A stretch of 64,000 nucleotides of DNA from UBA4582 sp047630175 (GCA_047630175.1 JBLHVI010000006.1:1-64000); one strand, 5' to 3'; numbered from the stretch's first letter, positions 43,130 through 51,375 are shown. A program made the numbers and translations. The notes: generated from the sequence alone by a model not told the origin.

Positions 43130-44536
43130 TTATCGATACTCGTGGCGGGTTCCGCCGTGATCAGTTAGCGATAGCTGGTTTCCCTCAGCGTGCTGGGTAA
43201 AGCCGATCTGTTGCGCCTCAATGCCAAAACTACGGGCAATATCGATCATCTCATCGACCCTAGCGGGTGGCAAATAGACTTCCATCCTGTGTCCCATATT
43301 GAAAACCTTGTACATCTCCCGCCAATCCGTCCCTGAGGCCTGCTGAATAGCGGCAAACAGTGGCGGTGTAGGGAACAAGTTATCTTTGACAAAGTGAACG
43401 TCGCTGCCAAATTTAAGGCACTTGGTCTGGGCGCCGCCAGAGCAATGAATAAGGCCTTTGATCTCACTGCCGAGCATTGCCATGGCTTTGTAAATGACGG
43501 GCGCATAACTGCGGGTAGGGCTGAGGATAGCCTCGCCGACGCGCATGTCACTCATTGGTAGCTGATCTTCAAGACGATAAGGACCGCAATAGGTTAGCGC
43601 ATTGGGAAGATTAGGATCGAATGTTTCTGGGTAGTTCTCTGCGTAATAGTGGCACAACATATCGTGCCGAGCGCTCGTCAGGCCATTGCTGCCCATGCCG
43701 CTGTTTGGGCACGACTCGTAACTCGCTTGACCAGTTGAGGACAACCCCACAATGGCGAGCCCGGGGGTGAAAGCATTCTGAATAACATCGACCTTCCTCA
43801 TGATGGCAACGGCGCAAGAGTCCACGACGAGTGTGCCCGTCAGATCGCCGACGTCTGCGGTCTCACCACCACCTGAGTAAATGTTGACGCCATTGTCTCG
43901 CAATTGGGCTAAGAATTGTTCGCTGCCTTCAATCAGGGCTGACACGACCTCCCCAGGGCAATTTAAGGCATTGCGGTTGATCGTATTGGAGATCAGGATT
44001 CGGTTACTGACACCAACGCACAGCAGGTCGTCTAGATTCATAACAATGCTGTCTTGGGCGATACCATGAAAGACCTCAGGATCGCCGCTCTCCTTGTATT
44101 GCAAATACCCTAAAATAGATTTCGTACCTGCGCCGTCCGCATGAATCACGTTGCATTTTTCCGGATCGCCACTTAAATAGTCCTCGGTGATCTTGCAGAA
44201 TGCACCGGGCATCACGCCAGCGTCGAGATGATCGACAACTTGGTGCACCTCATTCTTGTCGGCGCTAACGCCGCGCGACTGGTAGCGACTGCTGTTGGTC
44301 GACGCATTAACGACAAAGCCCGAGCGATCCCTGGCGCTGATTAGCTCCCGAAACTCAAGCTGACGGAATGCCTTGGCAACCGTGTTCGCGGCGATATCAG
44401 CGTCGGCTGCAAGGCTCCGGATGCTAGGCAACCGGTCCTCTGGTTTGAGTTCGCCGGTGTTGATGGCGAAATGGATCTGGTCGATGATTTGCTGGAAGAC
44501 TGGAACGGCGCTGGAGGCATCGATATTAAGTTTCAT
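43130..44536 (-). CDS. GntR-type DNA-binding domain fused to AIR synthase (PurM)
   Basis: A 468-residue fusion. Residues 1-75 are a GntR/YtrA-type winged helix: VPVFQQIIDQIHFAINTGEL, LPSIRSLAADADIAANTVAKAFRQLE, then a short wing to SGFVVN. From residue 85 (YQSRGVSADKNEVH) the chain is a complete phosphoribosylformylglycinamidine cyclo-ligase: HADGAGTKS (132-140), QDSIVMNLDDLLCVG (161-175), YSGGGETADVGDL, GMGSNGLTSARHD, HCSGGAQTK and VFNMGHRMEVY. The wording matches the Bacteroidota PurM type I remember, not the E. coli type. PurM turns FGAM plus ATP into AIR. Fusion to a DNA-binding domain suggests a trigger enzyme that controls its own promoter and the divergent hisH-hisF genes. Confidence 0.88.
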   Translation of the reverse strand: MKLNIDASSAVPVFQQIIDQIHFAINTGELKPEDRLPSIRSLAADADIAANTVAKAFRQLEFRELISARDRSGFVVNASTNSSRYQSRGVSADKNEVHQVVDHLDAGVMPGAFCKITEDYLSGDPEKCNVIHADGAGTKSILGYLQYKESGDPEVFHGIAQDSIVMNLDDLLCVGVSNRILISNTINRNALNCPGEVVSALIEGSEQFLAQLRDNGVNIYSGGGETADVGDLTGTLVVDSCAVAIMRKVDVIQNAFTPGLAIVGLSSTGQASYESCPNSGMGSNGLTSARHDMLCHYYAENYPETFDPNLPNALTYCGPYRLEDQLPMSDMRVGEAILSPTRSYAPVIYKAMAMLGSEIKGLIHCSGGAQTKCLKFGSDVHFVKDNLFPTPPLFAAIQQASGTDWREMYKVFNMGHRMEVYLPPARVDEMIDIARSFGIEAQQIGFTQHAEGNQLSLTDHGGTRHEYR

Positions 44537-44557
44537 GAGGTAACCGTGGTTTGTTTT

Positions 44558-44575
44558 GTATTACACGTATAATAC
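44558..44575. promoter_or_regulatory. Near-perfect 18-bp dyad, probable GntR operator
   Basis: GTATTACACGTATAATAC matches its own reverse complement at 16 of 18 positions, with only one base pair broken. It sits 21 bases upstream of the GntR-PurM ATG, over the likely promoter of that gene, in the divergent region shared with hisH-hisF. GT...AC ends and A+T-rich arms suit a GntR-type dimer. This is a predicted autoregulatory site. Confidence 0.65.
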
Positions 44576-44705
44576 AGATAGCGGGACGGGATAGATAGCA
44601 GGCCGAGTGGCAAGGCTCAATCATTCGTCTAGTCGATGATTGCAACTGCTGATGAGAATTCTCTTCGGGGATCGCCTATACTGCGCGCTGCTGAATCAGG
44701 GGTTA

Positions 44706-45329
44706 ATGAAAATGTTGATCATCGTCGATTATGACGCTGGAAATTTGCGCAGCGTGCTCAGGGCCTGCGACCACGTTGGTATCACTGCACGTATCAGTGC
44801 CGACCCTGCGGATGTGATGGCCGCTGATCGCCTAATTTTCCCGGGTGTTGGTTCAGCGGAAAGTGCTGTCGATACATTGCGCGAGCGTGGACTCGACGAG
44901 GCTATTAAAGGTTTTTTCAAAACGGGAAAACCGATGCTGGGTATCTGTCTCGGCAGTCAGATCGTTCTGGATTATTCCGCGGAGGGTCAGCGCGACTGCC
45001 TCGGCTTGGTTGAAGGCGTGGTGCAGAAATTTGATCTACCTGACAAGGCGCTCAAGGTGCCCCATATTGGTTGGAATGAGGTCGAGTTCGTCAAGCCTCA
45101 TCCATTGCTGAAAAAGCTCCAGTCGGGTGATGAATTTTATTTTGTGCATTCCTATTACGCGCGGCCTGCTAGTGCGAACGATATTTATGGCACAACGGAT
45201 TATGGCGGACAGTTTTGCTCTATGCTCGGTCGCGACAATCTATTTGCGACTCAGTTCCATCTGGAGAAAAGCGGTGAGAAAGGGCTATCGATTCTCGCTG
45301 AATTTGGTCACTGGGATGGGAGTGTTTAG
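44706..45329 (+). CDS. hisH: Imidazole glycerol phosphate synthase glutaminase subunit-like (HisH)
   Basis: A 207-residue class I glutamine amidotransferase. ATG 44706 was chosen because AGGGG lies just before it and the protein then opens with MLIIVDYDAGNLRSV, as HisH proteins do. The catalytic triad is C81 (GICLGSQ), H185 and E187 (TQFHLEKSG; most HisH have HPE). The HisH-specific PHIGWNEV and FYFVHSYY segments are present. It supplies ammonia to HisF. It is outside any visible his operon, divergent from the GntR-PurM fusion, and two bases before hisF. It may be the housekeeping pair or a dedicated paralogue. Confidence 0.88.
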   Translation: MKMLIIVDYDAGNLRSVLRACDHVGITARISADPADVMAADRLIFPGVGSAESAVDTLRERGLDEAIKGFFKTGKPMLGICLGSQIVLDYSAEGQRDCLGLVEGVVQKFDLPDKALKVPHIGWNEVEFVKPHPLLKKLQSGDEFYFVHSYYARPASANDIYGTTDYGGQFCSMLGRDNLFATQFHLEKSGEKGLSILAEFGHWDGSV

Positions 45330-45331
45330 CC

Positions 45332-46111
45332 ATGTTAAGTAAACGAATTATCGCCTGTTTGGACGTTCGAGAAGGCAAGCTCGCAAAAAGCGTCAAGTTT
45401 GTTGATACCCGTGATATTGGAGACCCTGTTGCGCGCGCCCGGGAATACTACGAAGACGGCCTAGACGAGTTAGTTTTCTATGATATTACGGCGTCCAGTG
45501 ACAAGCGCGATATCATGTTAGATGTCGTCGAGGCTGTTGCCGAGCAAGTCTATATTCCATTTTCCGTCGGTGGCGGTATACGCACCGTCGCAGACGCCAA
45601 TAAGCTACTGTGGGCAGGGGCTGAAAAAATCAATGTGAACTCGGCTGCGGTGCAGCGACCTGAGCTTATCCAAGAATGCGCGTTTGCCATCGGTAGCCAG
45701 AATATTGTGCTCTCGATAGACATTCTCAAGGTAGCAAAGAGTTTGCGCTTGCCCAGTGGTTATGAAGTGGTGATTAACGGCGGGCGTACGCCTACTGGAC
45801 TCGATGCCTTAGCGTGGGCCCTGCGCGGCGAAGCGCTGGGTGCTGGCGAGCTAGTCGTCAACTCTATTGACGCCGACGGCACCAAACAGGGGTATGAGAT
45901 CAATCTGACACGTATGATTGCAGAAGCGGTGTCGATCCCAGTGATTGCTTCCGGCGGTGCTGGTAAGCCAGAACATCTGCTTGAGGTGTTGACGGAAGGC
46001 AAGGCCGATGCGGCTTTGGTGGCATCAATGCTGCATTTTGGTGAGTACACCGTCAGCGGTCTCAAACAGTGGTTACACCAACAGGGTGTAAAAGTCCGAC
46101 TGAAATATTAG
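45332..46111 (+). CDS. hisF: Imidazole glycerol phosphate synthase cyclase subunit-like (HisF)
   Basis: A 259-residue TIM-barrel cyclase. The catalytic aspartates D11 (ACLDVREG) and D130 (SIDILKV) and the phosphate loops SVGGGIRT and ASGGAGKPEHL are kept, so it should turn PRFAR plus ammonia into IGP and AICAR. Several positions depart from common HisF wording: the first loop reads KLAKSVKFVDTRDIGDP, where VVKGVNF is usual, and VINGGRTPTG replaces the usual Y-x-HGGR type. It follows hisH by two bases and precedes slyX. Since AICAR feeds purine synthesis, its pairing with a PurM fusion is metabolically suggestive. Confidence 0.9.
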   Translation: MLSKRIIACLDVREGKLAKSVKFVDTRDIGDPVARAREYYEDGLDELVFYDITASSDKRDIMLDVVEAVAEQVYIPFSVGGGIRTVADANKLLWAGAEKINVNSAAVQRPELIQECAFAIGSQNIVLSIDILKVAKSLRLPSGYEVVINGGRTPTGLDALAWALRGEALGAGELVVNSIDADGTKQGYEINLTRMIAEAVSIPVIASGGAGKPEHLLEVLTEGKADAALVASMLHFGEYTVSGLKQWLHQQGVKVRLKY

Positions 46112-46134
46112 AAGATATCCAGAGTATTGAAACC

Positions 46135-46338
46135 ATGAGTGATGAACGGTTTACCCATTTGGAAATGAAGTTGGCTTTTCAGGAAGAGGTTATCCACAAG
46201 CTGGATGAAGCCCTGATTAGCCAGCAGCAGCAGATTATGACGTTGCAGCGACAGGTAAAGCTGCTCGGTAACGAAGTGCGAACGCTGGACGCCCAAACCG
46301 GTAGCCAGCAGCCGGAACCGCCGCCCCCCCACTATTAA
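46135..46338 (+). CDS. slyX: SlyX family protein
   Basis: A 67-residue protein starting at ATG 46135; the longer frame back to 46069 overlaps hisF and is unlikely. It is one continuous coiled coil (MSDERFTHLEMKLAFQEEVIHKL... with heptads through about residue 52) ending in a proline-rich tail QPEPPPPHY, the hallmark of SlyX. Function is unknown in all bacteria I know. It follows hisF by 23 bases and may be cotranscribed with it, though SlyX is normally linked to slyD or stands alone. Confidence 0.85.
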   Translation: MSDERFTHLEMKLAFQEEVIHKLDEALISQQQQIMTLQRQVKLLGNEVRTLDAQTGSQQPEPPPPHY

Positions 46339-46346
46339 AACTATCG

Positions 46347-46363
46347 CCACCTGACGCAGGTGG
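46347..46363. promoter_or_regulatory. Inverted repeat before the quinone oxidoreductase gene
   Basis: CCACCTG-ACG-CAGGTGG is a perfect 7-bp inverted repeat, 27 bases before the oxidoreductase ATG and eight after the slyX stop. It could be an operator, or a small hairpin that ends the upstream transcript. Confidence 0.4.
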
Positions 46364-46390
46364 ATACTTGCTCACCCAATGGAGAACATA

Positions 46391-47359
46391 ATGAAAGCAG
46401 TGATCGTCAACAGTGATTCGAGTATGAGTTGGGCAGACACCGAGCAACCACACGTGGCTGCCGGCGATGTATTAATTCGGGTGCGTGCCACGGCGATCAA
46501 TCGCGCTGATTTAATGCAGCGCCGTGGAGCCTATCCGCCACCCGCCGGTGCCAGTTCAATTTTGGGATTAGAGTGTGCCGGTGAAGTGGCCGCCGTGGGT
46601 GCGGGCGTATCACGATGGAAAATAGGTGATCAGGTGTGCGCCCTGTTAAGTGGCGGTGGCTACGCTGAGTATGCGACAGCACCCCATGGTAGCGTTTTAC
46701 CAATACCAGCTGGGTTAAGCTTTGAGCAGGCAGCGGCATTGCCCGAGGTGTTTGCGACGGCCTGGTTAAATTTATTTATTGAGGCGGCGCTGCAACCCGG
46801 TGAGAAAGTTGTCTTACACGCCGGTGCAAGTGGTGTCGGTACGGCAGGTATACAGTTGTGTAAGGCGTTCGATAACCCCTGCTTTATCACTGCGGGTAGT
46901 GATGAGAAGATTAAAGCCTGCATCGAACTTGGTGCTAGTGCGGGTAGTAATCGTAATACGGGTGGGTTCCTGCAAGATGCCACCGTATTTGCCGGCGACG
47001 GCGGTATCGATGTGATATTAGATCCAGTGGGCGGTAGTTACCTGCAAGATAATCTGAAATTGTTGGGTATGAACGGGCGGTTGGTGTTGATAGGTTTGAT
47101 GGGCGGTAGTAAGGCCGAAATTGAGCTGGCGCTGATGATGATGAAAAGACTGCGGGTTATCGGGTCAACGCTGCGCGCGCGACCTGTTGACGAAAAAGCC
47201 ACAGTGATGAATCAATTGGAAGAGCGGGTCTGGCCTAAGCTGATTAGCGGCGATATCAAACCAATAGTTGATACGGTATTTCCTATTCAGGACGTTGCGG
47301 CTGCGCATGATTTGGTCGCGTCTGACAAAACGCTGGGCAAAGTAGTGCTGTCTCTATGA
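46391..47359 (+). CDS. Zinc-independent NAD(P)H-quinone oxidoreductase (MDR family, PIG3-like)
   Basis: A 322-residue medium-chain reductase without zinc ligands. GGAG at 46381-46384 supports ATG 46391 rather than the ATG at 46379. The catalytic-domain signature TAINRADLMQRRGAYPPP and LGLECAGEV, and the NADPH-binding HAGASGVGTAGIQLCKAF, resemble the PIG3/TP53I3 quinone oxidoreductase group. It probably reduces quinones or enals with NADPH. A palindromic element lies just upstream. It is not clearly linked to the his/pur cluster. Confidence 0.9.
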   Translation: MKAVIVNSDSSMSWADTEQPHVAAGDVLIRVRATAINRADLMQRRGAYPPPAGASSILGLECAGEVAAVGAGVSRWKIGDQVCALLSGGGYAEYATAPHGSVLPIPAGLSFEQAAALPEVFATAWLNLFIEAALQPGEKVVLHAGASGVGTAGIQLCKAFDNPCFITAGSDEKIKACIELGASAGSNRNTGGFLQDATVFAGDGGIDVILDPVGGSYLQDNLKLLGMNGRLVLIGLMGGSKAEIELALMMMKRLRVIGSTLRARPVDEKATVMNQLEERVWPKLISGDIKPIVDTVFPIQDVAAAHDLVASDKTLGKVVLSL

Positions 47360-47370
47360 GGTAAGCGTTT

Positions 47371-47400
47371 ACCCGCGCTAGGTTCAACGTCAGCGCGGGT
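47371..47400 (+). terminator. Hairpin after the quinone oxidoreductase gene
   Basis: ACCCGCGCT (47371-47379) and AGCGCGGGT (47392-47400) form a perfect 9-bp stem with a 12-base loop, 12 bases after the stop. No T-run follows, so termination efficiency is doubtful. Confidence 0.45.
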
Positions 47401-47523
47401 GATACTTAATAGGACGATAGTCTTTGTTGTGACCGGCGGGTAAAGGGGTTTGTTGACCAAGAAATCGTTTAGCTGGCTATTGTTTGATCAGACGACCCGT
47501 TCTAATGCCATTGTCAGCAGTTT

Positions 47524-47745
47524 CTAGGCTTCAGTTTCGGCTTCAGCAACATCCTCGGCCTGATAGCCTTTATCGGTTTCAGTAATGCTGAACTCTACTT
47601 GCGCCCCTTGCTTTAATGTTCTGTAACCCTCGCCTCGTATTGACCTGAAGTGGACAAATACATCTTCGCCTTCTGGCCTTTCAATGAACCCAAAGCCTTT
47701 TGCATCATTGAACCATTTAACTGTACCTAGCTGTCGGTTTGACAT
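47524..47745 (-). CDS. Cold-shock domain protein (CspA family)
   Basis: A 73-residue OB-fold RNA chaperone. The ATG at 47745 has GGAG five bases before it on the minus strand; the longer frame to 47793 is not supported. RNP1 is KGFGFIE (16-22) and RNP2 is VFVHF (29-33), with GTVKWFNDAKGFGF as the family opening. It binds single-stranded RNA/DNA. Its tail AEDVAEAETEA is slightly longer and more acidic than CspA. It is a lone gene. Confidence 0.94.
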   Translation of the reverse strand: MSNRQLGTVKWFNDAKGFGFIERPEGEDVFVHFRSIRGEGYRTLKQGAQVEFSITETDKGYQAEDVAEAETEA

Positions 47746-48095
47746 CACACGCTCCATCATCACTCGTTGTCGCAATAGTCTTGTTACTGTCACCGCTTGA
47801 CGTCCTATTGTCTTGATTTTTTGTCAAGCTAGACAAACATGGCAGAATTTAAGCGGCGCTTCTAGGGCAATTTGGTACAGAATACGATGGTATTTTTTGT
47901 TGACAGAAAAAGTAAACGGCGGCTTATCGAGGTCAAAAACACGTGGCAAGCAAATCTGTGAAAATGAAAATGCCCACGACACTCGATCCAGTCGTGATAT
48001 TACTTTAGCGAGTCAATAGCAGGGCAATGCAGGCGTTAGCGCGGTTAGGATCCTCCCTATTGGCTATCGTCACCAAAGGGGAGGCGAGAAAAAGG
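47746..48095. other. 350-bp region between the cold-shock gene and valS
   Basis: No gene is recognised. It includes the leader and promoter of the cold-shock gene on the minus strand, where TTGACA occurs at about 47816-47821 (minus sense). A second TTGACA on the plus strand at 47899-47904 faces no gene. The last 90 bases lie after the valS stop and show no strong terminator. Confidence 0.45.
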
Positions 48096-50852
48096 CTATA
48101 AGCTAACGATACGTTTCTTTTGTTCTTGTAACTGCTGAATTGCGGAGCCGAGATCCAGCATCTTATCCTTTTCTTTCTGCACCACGTCTGCAGGTGCTCG
48201 CTCAACAAAGCTTGGATTGTTTATTTTACTTTCTGCACGACTGACTTCAGTTAACTTCTTGTCAATTTCTTTATCCAATCGCGTAATTTCTGCGTCCTTG
48301 TCAATAAGGCCGCTCATGGGCACAAGCAACTGCATTTCGCCGACTAACTGTGTTGCCGAAACCGGCGTCTCATTGCCGGCCTCATGCCAATCAAGACGTT
48401 CTGGCTTAATCAGGAATGTCAGTAGTGGTCGATAAGCGTCCAGCCTGCCTTTGTCCTGATCGCTGCCGTTAGCGAAAAGTACCGGTATAGGTTTTGCAAA
48501 TGAGATGTCCATCTCGCCACGGATGTTTCGGATGCCGGTGACGATCGCTTTTATCCAACGGATATCATCCTCTGCCTGCTTGTTGATCAAGTCTGTGTTT
48601 GCTTCAGGGAAGGCTTCCAGCATGATGGTCTCGCTGTTACCGCGAATCGAGATGGGCACTTGCTGCCAGATCTCCTCTGTCATGAATGGAATGAACGGGT
48701 GCGCCAGACGCAGTGTCTGTTCTAGTACCGTTAATAGTGTGTGCCGGGCGCCACGTCTGGCGGCCTCGCTCATATCCGTTGCCAACAGAATCGGTTTGCT
48801 GAGTTCCAGATACCAGTCGCAAAGTTCATCCCAGACAAATTCATAAATAGCTTTGGCAGCCAAATCGAAACGATAGGTTTCCATGGCCATGTTCACAGCA
48901 GCGGCGGTGTGTTGAAACTCTGAAAGAATCCAGTGATCGACAACGCTTAGTTCCATGGGTCCGTCGATAGACTCACCCTCGGTATTCATAAAGACGAAGT
49001 TTGCGGCATTCCATAGTTTGTTGCAGAAGTTGCGATAGCCTTCCACACGATTCATATCAAACCTTACGGCACGTGCTGTCGATGCGATTGAATAGAATGT
49101 GAATCGCAATGGGTCGGTACCATGGGCTTTGATGCCGTCTGGGAACTCTTTGCGCGTGGCTTTTTCGATACGTTTAGCCATCTTTGGCTGCAATAGGTTT
49201 GCCGTGCGCTTTTCGATTAGTTCATCAAGGCTGATGCCGTCAACAATATCCAATGGATCTAGGCCATTGCCTTTCGACTTGGACATTTTCTGGCCGTCGG
49301 CGTCCGTGATGAGGCCGTGAATGTAGACTTTGTGAAACGGCACTTCGTCAGTGAACTTCAGGCTCATCATGATCATCCGAGACACCCAGAAGGTAATGAT
49401 GTCATGGCCGGTGACCATCAGATCCGTGGAATGGAAGGTCTCAAGGTCTTGCGTTTTTTCGGGCCAACCGAGCGTAGAGAAGGTCCACAAGGCTGATGAA
49501 AACCACGTGTCCAAAACATCTTCGTCTTGGGCCAGAATGAGATCCTCACCCAGTTTATGGGTGTCGCGTACCTCTGCTTCAGAGCGACCCACATAGACGT
49601 TACCCTCAGGGTCATACCATGCTGGAATACGGTGCCCCCACCATTGCTGGCGACTTACGCACCAGTCTTGAATATTGCGCATCCACGCATAATAAGTATT
49701 CTCGGTATTGCGTGGCATGAATTCAATACTGCCGTTTTCCACTGCTTCTATAGCAGGGTCTGCCAGCGGCTGAATTTTGACGTACCACTGGTCGCTCATG
49801 TAAGGCTCGATGACTACGCCGGATTTTTCGCCACGAGGCACTGCCATGTTGTGATCCTCGATTTTCTCGATCAGGTCCAGGGCTTCAAGGTCCTTAATAA
49901 TCTGTTTGCGTGCTGCATAGCGATCCAGGCCGCGATAGGGTTCCGGCACTTCATCGTTGAGGGTCGCGTCATCATTAAGAATGTTGATGATGGGTAAGTC
50001 ATGACGCTTGCCCACGTCATAGTCGTTGAAATCATGGGCAGGCGTAATTTTCACGCAGCCAGTGCCGAACTCAACATCAACATATTGATCGCTAATAATG
50101 GGGATCAAACGGTCGGTCAGGGGCAGTGCAATGTGTTGTCCCAGCAGGTGCTTGTAGCGCTCGTCGTCAGGGTGTACAGCGACGGCTGAGTCACCCAGCA
50201 GGGTCTCCGGGCGAGTCGTCGCAATCACTAAAAACTCACCGGGTTTATCTAATAGCGGGTAACGTAGATGCCAAAGATGACCCTGCTCTTCGACAGACTC
50301 CACTTCAAGATCAGATATAGACGTCTTGAGGACGGGATCCCAGTTAACCAGACGTTTTCCTCGATAGATCAGGCCATCCTGATGCAGCCTAACAAACACC
50401 TCAAGTACGGCATCAGATAAGCCTGCGTCGAGGGTGAAGCGTTCGGTCTTCCAATTCAGTGAGGCGCCGAGGCGCCGCAACTGCTGTGATATTTTGCCGC
50501 CGGACTGGGCTTTCCATTCCCATACTTTCTCGAGAAACTTCTCGCGACCCAAGTCAGACGGGCGAATGCCCTGCGCTGCTAATTGCTCCGTGACGAGTAT
50601 CTGGGTTGATATGCCGGCATGATCGGTGCCCATTTGCCACAAGGTGCGATCACCCTTCATGCGCCTGTAGCGCACAATGGCATCGACAAGGCTGTGCTGG
50701 AAGGCGTGGCCCATGTGCAAAGTGCCGGTGACATTCGGCGGTGGAATCATGATGGCAAAAGGAGTGCCGTCACCACGAGGCGCAAAGTAATCATTAGCTT
50801 CCCAGCGTTGATACCAGCGTTGCTCAAGGTCTTGCGGTTGATATTTGTTCAT
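48096..50852 (-). CDS. valS: Valine-tRNA ligase
   Basis: A 918-residue class Ia synthetase that charges tRNA-Val. The HIGH motif is TLHMGHAF (H46-H49) after PPPNVTG, and KMSKS is at 522-526. The editing domain segment TTRPETLLGDSAVAV is intact. The C-terminal coiled coil (AEITRLDKEIDKKLTEV... to KKRIVSL) is typical of ValS. Length is close to E. coli (951). It follows the holC cluster on the same strand, a common gammaproteobacterial order (pepA-holC-valS). Confidence 0.97.
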   Translation of the reverse strand: MNKYQPQDLEQRWYQRWEANDYFAPRGDGTPFAIMIPPPNVTGTLHMGHAFQHSLVDAIVRYRRMKGDRTLWQMGTDHAGISTQILVTEQLAAQGIRPSDLGREKFLEKVWEWKAQSGGKISQQLRRLGASLNWKTERFTLDAGLSDAVLEVFVRLHQDGLIYRGKRLVNWDPVLKTSISDLEVESVEEQGHLWHLRYPLLDKPGEFLVIATTRPETLLGDSAVAVHPDDERYKHLLGQHIALPLTDRLIPIISDQYVDVEFGTGCVKITPAHDFNDYDVGKRHDLPIINILNDDATLNDEVPEPYRGLDRYAARKQIIKDLEALDLIEKIEDHNMAVPRGEKSGVVIEPYMSDQWYVKIQPLADPAIEAVENGSIEFMPRNTENTYYAWMRNIQDWCVSRQQWWGHRIPAWYDPEGNVYVGRSEAEVRDTHKLGEDLILAQDEDVLDTWFSSALWTFSTLGWPEKTQDLETFHSTDLMVTGHDIITFWVSRMIMMSLKFTDEVPFHKVYIHGLITDADGQKMSKSKGNGLDPLDIVDGISLDELIEKRTANLLQPKMAKRIEKATRKEFPDGIKAHGTDPLRFTFYSIASTARAVRFDMNRVEGYRNFCNKLWNAANFVFMNTEGESIDGPMELSVVDHWILSEFQHTAAAVNMAMETYRFDLAAKAIYEFVWDELCDWYLELSKPILLATDMSEAARRGARHTLLTVLEQTLRLAHPFIPFMTEEIWQQVPISIRGNSETIMLEAFPEANTDLINKQAEDDIRWIKAIVTGIRNIRGEMDISFAKPIPVLFANGSDQDKGRLDAYRPLLTFLIKPERLDWHEAGNETPVSATQLVGEMQLLVPMSGLIDKDAEITRLDKEIDKKLTEVSRAESKINNPSFVERAPADVVQKEKDKMLDLGSAIQQLQEQKKRIVSL

Positions 50853-50964
50853 GGCATCTGCATCTTGGTGGGCCCGTCGACTGACGAGTAAGGTTGAAAA
50901 ATGCTCAAGTATACACGCGTGATTGCCCGATGGGGCGAGTCTGGCGCCGATAATTCAATGGTGC

Positions 50965-51375
50965 TCAGGGCGGAGGTTGATCGTCGCGGTTTGTTGAGAG
51001 CGCGGGAGCCTCAAGATCATCAAGCAGCAAGCTGAGTTCATCGCGCAGTTTACGAATAACGGCGACAGGATGGGTGCTGACAAGTAGGCCCGCTATTTGT
51101 TCGATATCAGCTTGCTGTTTGGCTGTTTCGAAAGCGCCATTCAGCACCAAGATCTGGGGAAACAGCTCTGTTGTGCGTGGTTCAAACTGATGCTGTCCAT
51201 CGTCTACGTGATTGACTAGCAGGGGGCGGTCGGTGGCAGCAGGGGATTTGTAGTGAGGCGTAAAAATAACATCTTCTAGCAGCGGAATTTGTTCAGGCTT
51301 GTCAGCGCGAAGATTGTCAGCGCCAAGCTTATCAAAGCCTTGTCCGGAGGGTTTGTCTTTGGGGTTATCAGCCAT
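50965..51375 (-). CDS. Hypothetical protein between holC and valS
   Basis: A protein of about 136 residues of unknown function. ATG 51375 (MADNPKDK) overlaps the holC end by eight bases; an ATG at 51408 is possible. After a Lys/Asp/Gly-rich, likely disordered N-terminus comes IPLLEDVIFTPHY, then a helical C-terminal region (ETAKQQADIEQIAGLLVSTHPVAVIRKLRDELSLLLDDL). No membrane segment or signal peptide. Its tight overlap with holC and place before valS suggest cotranscription. I recall similar small uncharacterised genes here in pseudomonads, but cannot name a family with confidence. Confidence 0.65.
   Translation of the reverse strand: MADNPKDKPSGQGFDKLGADNLRADKPEQIPLLEDVIFTPHYKSPAATDRPLLVNHVDDGQHQFEPRTTELFPQILVLNGAFETAKQQADIEQIAGLLVSTHPVAVIRKLRDELSLLLDDLEAPALSTNRDDQPPP

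Noticed and set aside
47899..47930. Plus-strand promoter TTGACA with a downstream -10 for an unseen gene
   Set aside because: The -10 match is poor and the downstream sequence runs antisense into valS with no gene or clear RNA structure.
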